Source of the DNA: JBFKAV01 sp041621405
GTDB taxonomy: Bacteria; Pseudomonadota; Alphaproteobacteria; Rhodobacterales; Rhodobacteraceae
Direction: 5' to 3'
NCBI GenBank assembly: GCA_041621405.1
Contig: JBFKAV010000136.1
Location: 1-9,104 of the forward strand
Length of the DNA: 9,104 nt
The number at the start of each line of letters is the position of its first letter. Position 1 is the first letter of the stretch. The notes beneath the pieces are model-generated. The model made no database searches. It saw only the letters and a program-made list of their open reading frames with translations, and had not been told where the DNA came from. The position numbers were made by a program, and so were the translations under genes. Positions 7,161 through 9,104 of the stretch are shown here, piece after piece.

Positions 7161-7778
7161 ATGCTGACCGACCTCTTGAGACGTAACGCCGAGTGGTCCG
7201 CCCGCCGCAGCGCCGAGGAGCCGGGCTACTTCCCCCGCCTCGCCACGCGGCAGGCGCCCGAATTCTTCTGGATCGGCTGCTCCGACAGCCGGGTGCCGGC
7301 GAACGTCGTCGCCGGCCTCGACCCCGGCGAGGTCTTCGTCCACCGCAACGTGGCCAACGTGGTCCATTCCTCCGACATGAACCTGCTCTCGGCACTGGAA
7401 TTCGCCGTCGAGGCGCTCTCCATCCGCGAGATCATCGTCTGCGGCCACTATGGCTGCGGCGGCGTCAAGGCCGCCACCGAGGATTCCCCGCACGGCCTCG
7501 CCGACCACTGGCTCGAGCCAATCCGCCGGTTGGCCCGTGCCTACGCGCTCGACCTCGCCCGGCTACCCGACCTCGAGGCGAAGCGCGACAAGCTGGCGGA
7601 ACTGAACGTCGTCGAGGGCGTGCGCCGCGTGGCCGAGACGCCGATCCTGCAGCGCGCCTGGGAGCGCGGCGACGAGATCTCGGTGCACGGGCTGATCTAC
7701 GGCCTGAAGGACGGGCGTCTGCGCAACCTCGACTGCACCGTCTCCCGCGGCCATGCTGCGCGGGAGGCGACGCAATGA
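7161..7778 (+). CDS. can: Beta-class carbonic anhydrase, type II (Can family)
   Basis: The enzyme interconverts CO2 and bicarbonate with a zinc ion in the cytoplasm. The product is 205 residues, slightly shorter than the 220 of E. coli Can. Zinc ligands C40, H96 and C99 and the Asp/Arg dyad D42/R44 are all present (GCSDSRVP and CGHYGCGGV). W37 and Y180 correspond to the Trp and Tyr that line the allosteric bicarbonate pocket in type II enzymes, so it should switch activity with pH and bicarbonate. An in-frame GTG at 7131 would add ten residues and overlap the hemerythrin gene. I prefer the ATG at 7161, because GGAGAG sits at 7151-7156 and MLTDLLRRNAEW lines up with the start of E. coli Can. 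The gene is one base after the hemerythrin stop. Linkage to a nitrate reductase operon is not standard. The short C-terminus ends soon after the core, lacking about 15 residues of the E. coli tail. Confidence 0.95.
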   Translation: MLTDLLRRNAEWSARRSAEEPGYFPRLATRQAPEFFWIGCSDSRVPANVVAGLDPGEVFVHRNVANVVHSSDMNLLSALEFAVEALSIREIIVCGHYGCGGVKAATEDSPHGLADHWLEPIRRLARAYALDLARLPDLEAKRDKLAELNVVEGVRRVAETPILQRAWERGDEISVHGLIYGLKDGRLRNLDCTVSRGHAAREATQ

Positions 7779-9040
7779 CGTCGGTAGGGGATACCGCGGG
7801 CCTCGCCTGCGGCTGCGACCGTCACGCCGCCAGGGGCGGCCTCGTCTCCGTCGAAGAGGCACTCGCGATCATCGGCCGCGAGGTCCGCCCGGTTCCCGGC
7901 TGCGAGACCGTGCCGCTGGCCGCCGCGCGGGGCCGGGTCCTGGCCGCCGAGGTCCGCGCCGCCACCGCGATGCCGCGCTTCGACAATGCCGGGATGGACG
8001 GCTACGCGCTCCGCCTCTCAGACCTTCGCGGCGCGCCGCCCTGGGAGCTGCCTGTCGCCGGAACCCTGCGCGCGGGCGAGGGCCGCGGCCTCGCCCTTTC
8101 CCCGGGCACCGCCGTCCGCATCTTCACCGGCGCCCCGTTGCCCGCCGGCGCCGAGGCCGTCGTCATGCAGGAGGAGACAGAGCCGACCCACGTCGGGATC
8201 CGCCTCCGCCGCCGCCCGGCACCGGGCGCCAACATCCGCCGCCGCGGCGAGGATCTGGCCGAGGGCGCCCGCGTCCTCGCCGCCGGCACTCGCCTCGGCC
8301 CGCGCGAGATCGGCGCCGCCGCGGCAGCGGGCGCGGGCCACCTGACGGTCCGTCGCCGGCCCCGGATCGCGCTCCTCACCACCGGCGACGAGCTCGTGCC
8401 CGCGGGCGCGGCCCTGCCCGGCGGCGCGATCTGGGACGCCAACACCCCGATGATGCGGGCCGCCGTCGAAGCGGCCGGCGCCGAGCTCGCCGACTGCCGC
8501 GCCGCCCCCGACCGGCTCGAGGAGACGGAGGCGCTCCTCGCCCGGCTGTCTGAGGAGGCGGATCTTCTCGTCACCACCGGCGGCGTCTCGGTCGGCGCGG
8601 CCGACTTCATCGCCCCTGCCCTCGCTCGCCTCGGTGGCGCCACCTGCTTTGCCGGCGTCGCGATCAAGCCCGGCAAGCCGGTCACGCTGGCCCGGCTCGA
8701 GCCGGCGCTGGTGCTCGCGCTCCCCGGCAACCCGGTCTCGGCCCTCGTCGTCTGGCAGGTGCTCGGCTTGCCGCTTCTCGACCGCCTCGCCGGCGCCACG
8801 AAGCGGCGACTTCCCTTCCCCGTCACCAGCGCCGAGCCCATCTGGCACCGACCCGGCCGCACCGAGTACCGCCCTGCCCGCTGGCGCGATCGGGGAGCCC
8901 TGACGGTCGAGGTGGCGGCCGCGGTCCACTCTGGCCGCATCGCCTCGCTTTCCGGTGCCGACGGCCTCGTCCGCCTGCCCCCCGGGTCCGAGACCATCGC
9001 CCCCTGCACCCCGCTCGACTTCCTGCCCCTTCCCTGCTGA
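7775..9040 (+). CDS. moeA: Molybdopterin molybdenumtransferase MoeA
   Basis: MoeA inserts molybdate into adenylylated molybdopterin, giving the Mo cofactor that NarG requires as bis-MGD. The 421 residues compare with 411 in E. coli. Motifs in order: PRFDNAGMDGYA at 67-78 with the catalytic-site D75, the FTGAPLPAGAEAVVMQEE block with T118, TTGDEL near residue 206, GGVSVGAAD at 269-277, IKPGKP at 297-302 and LPGNPVS at 316-322. Domain IV, the C-terminal beta domain, follows (TEYRPARW, SGRIASLSGADGLVRLP). The frame is open far upstream, but the ATG at 7775 overlaps the carbonic anhydrase stop (ATGA) and has GGGAGG at 7762-7767, seven bases away. The N-terminus has a 20-residue leader with a CGC triad (C12, C14) ahead of the conserved LVSVEEAL. 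Placement behind nar genes supports a supply of cofactor matched to nitrate reductase demand. Confidence 0.97.
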   Translation: MTSVGDTAGLACGCDRHAARGGLVSVEEALAIIGREVRPVPGCETVPLAAARGRVLAAEVRAATAMPRFDNAGMDGYALRLSDLRGAPPWELPVAGTLRAGEGRGLALSPGTAVRIFTGAPLPAGAEAVVMQEETEPTHVGIRLRRRPAPGANIRRRGEDLAEGARVLAAGTRLGPREIGAAAAAGAGHLTVRRRPRIALLTTGDELVPAGAALPGGAIWDANTPMMRAAVEAAGAELADCRAAPDRLEETEALLARLSEEADLLVTTGGVSVGAADFIAPALARLGGATCFAGVAIKPGKPVTLARLEPALVLALPGNPVSALVVWQVLGLPLLDRLAGATKRRLPFPVTSAEPIWHRPGRTEYRPARWRDRGALTVEVAAAVHSGRIASLSGADGLVRLPPGSETIAPCTPLDFLPLPC

Positions 9041-9042
9041 CC

Positions 9043-9046
9043 GAGG
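9043..9046 (+). promoter_or_regulatory. Ribosome binding site for the gene at the right edge
   Basis: GAGG lies six bases before the ATG at 9053, in the 12-base gap after moeA. It supports a real start there and a continuing operon. Confidence 0.5.
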
Positions 9047-9052
9047 TCAACC

Positions 9053-9104
9053 ATGCGCATCGCCTACACCATGACCGCCGGACAGGGCGATCTCGACCTC
9101 CTCC
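9053..9104 (+). CDS. Start of a further gene, possibly a DUF2478 protein (3'-truncated by window edge)
   Basis: Only 17 complete codons are visible, reading MRIAYTMTAGQGDLDLL. The frame is open to the right edge, begins 12 bases after the moeA stop and has a GAGG site at 9043-9046. The opening beta strand followed by a Gly-containing loop (TAGQGD) and a Leu-rich helix start resembles the N-terminus of DUF2478 proteins, which I recall as small predicted nucleotide-binding proteins found near molybdenum genes. That naming rests on very few residues and on the neighbour moeA. A different P-loop-like or molybdopterin-related protein is equally compatible. Confidence 0.5.
   Translation, partial: MRIAYTMTAGQGDLDLL

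Noticed and set aside
7193..7774. Upstream part of the open frame that leads into moeA
   Set aside because: It overlaps carbonic anhydrase in another frame, is Arg/Pro-rich, and MoeA similarity begins only after the ATG at 7775, which has its own ribosome site.

Overview
The window is a GC-rich, fully coding stretch in which every gene lies on the + strand. It carries the respiratory (membrane-bound) nitrate reductase operon narGHJI and a downstream accessory block. The gene families, the high G/C at third codon positions and the order narGHJI - parvulin - accessory genes point to a proteobacterium. My guess is an alphaproteobacterium of the Rhodobacterales type, but nothing here (rRNA, tRNA, lineage-specific marker) proves that.

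Layout. Bases 1-2829 hold the C-terminal three quarters of narG, cut by the left edge. narH (2826-4346), narJ (4346-5047) and narI (5060-5788) are complete. They are followed by a cytoplasmic parvulin/NifM-type prolyl isomerase (5796-6605), a single-domain hemerythrin HHE protein with a GTG start (6602-7159), a type II beta-carbonic anhydrase of the Can family (7161-7778), moeA (7775-9040), and the first 17 codons of a further gene that looks like a DUF2478 protein (9053 to the right edge).

The genes are packed very tightly. Four of the eight junctions overlap by 1-4 bases (ATGA, TGATG, GTGA, ATGA) and the other four have 1-12 bases between them. There is no non-coding stretch above 12 bases, so there is no room for an internal terminator or a conventional intergenic promoter. 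The whole block is most simply read as one polycistronic unit with its promoter upstream of the window.

How the genes work together. NarG (Mo-bisMGD catalytic subunit) and NarH (four Fe-S clusters) form the cytoplasmic part of the enzyme. NarI (two b hemes) anchors it and takes electrons from quinol. NarJ is the chaperone for cofactor insertion and membrane docking. MoeA makes the molybdenum cofactor that NarG needs. The parvulin probably helps fold or assemble the complex. The hemerythrin protein and the carbonic anhydrase are the least explained members: the first could bind O2 or NO or help repair Fe-S/di-iron centres during nitrate respiration, the second could supply bicarbonate or buffer CO2. 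Those two roles are inferences from position only. I see no mobile element, repeat array, CRISPR, RNA gene or broken gene.
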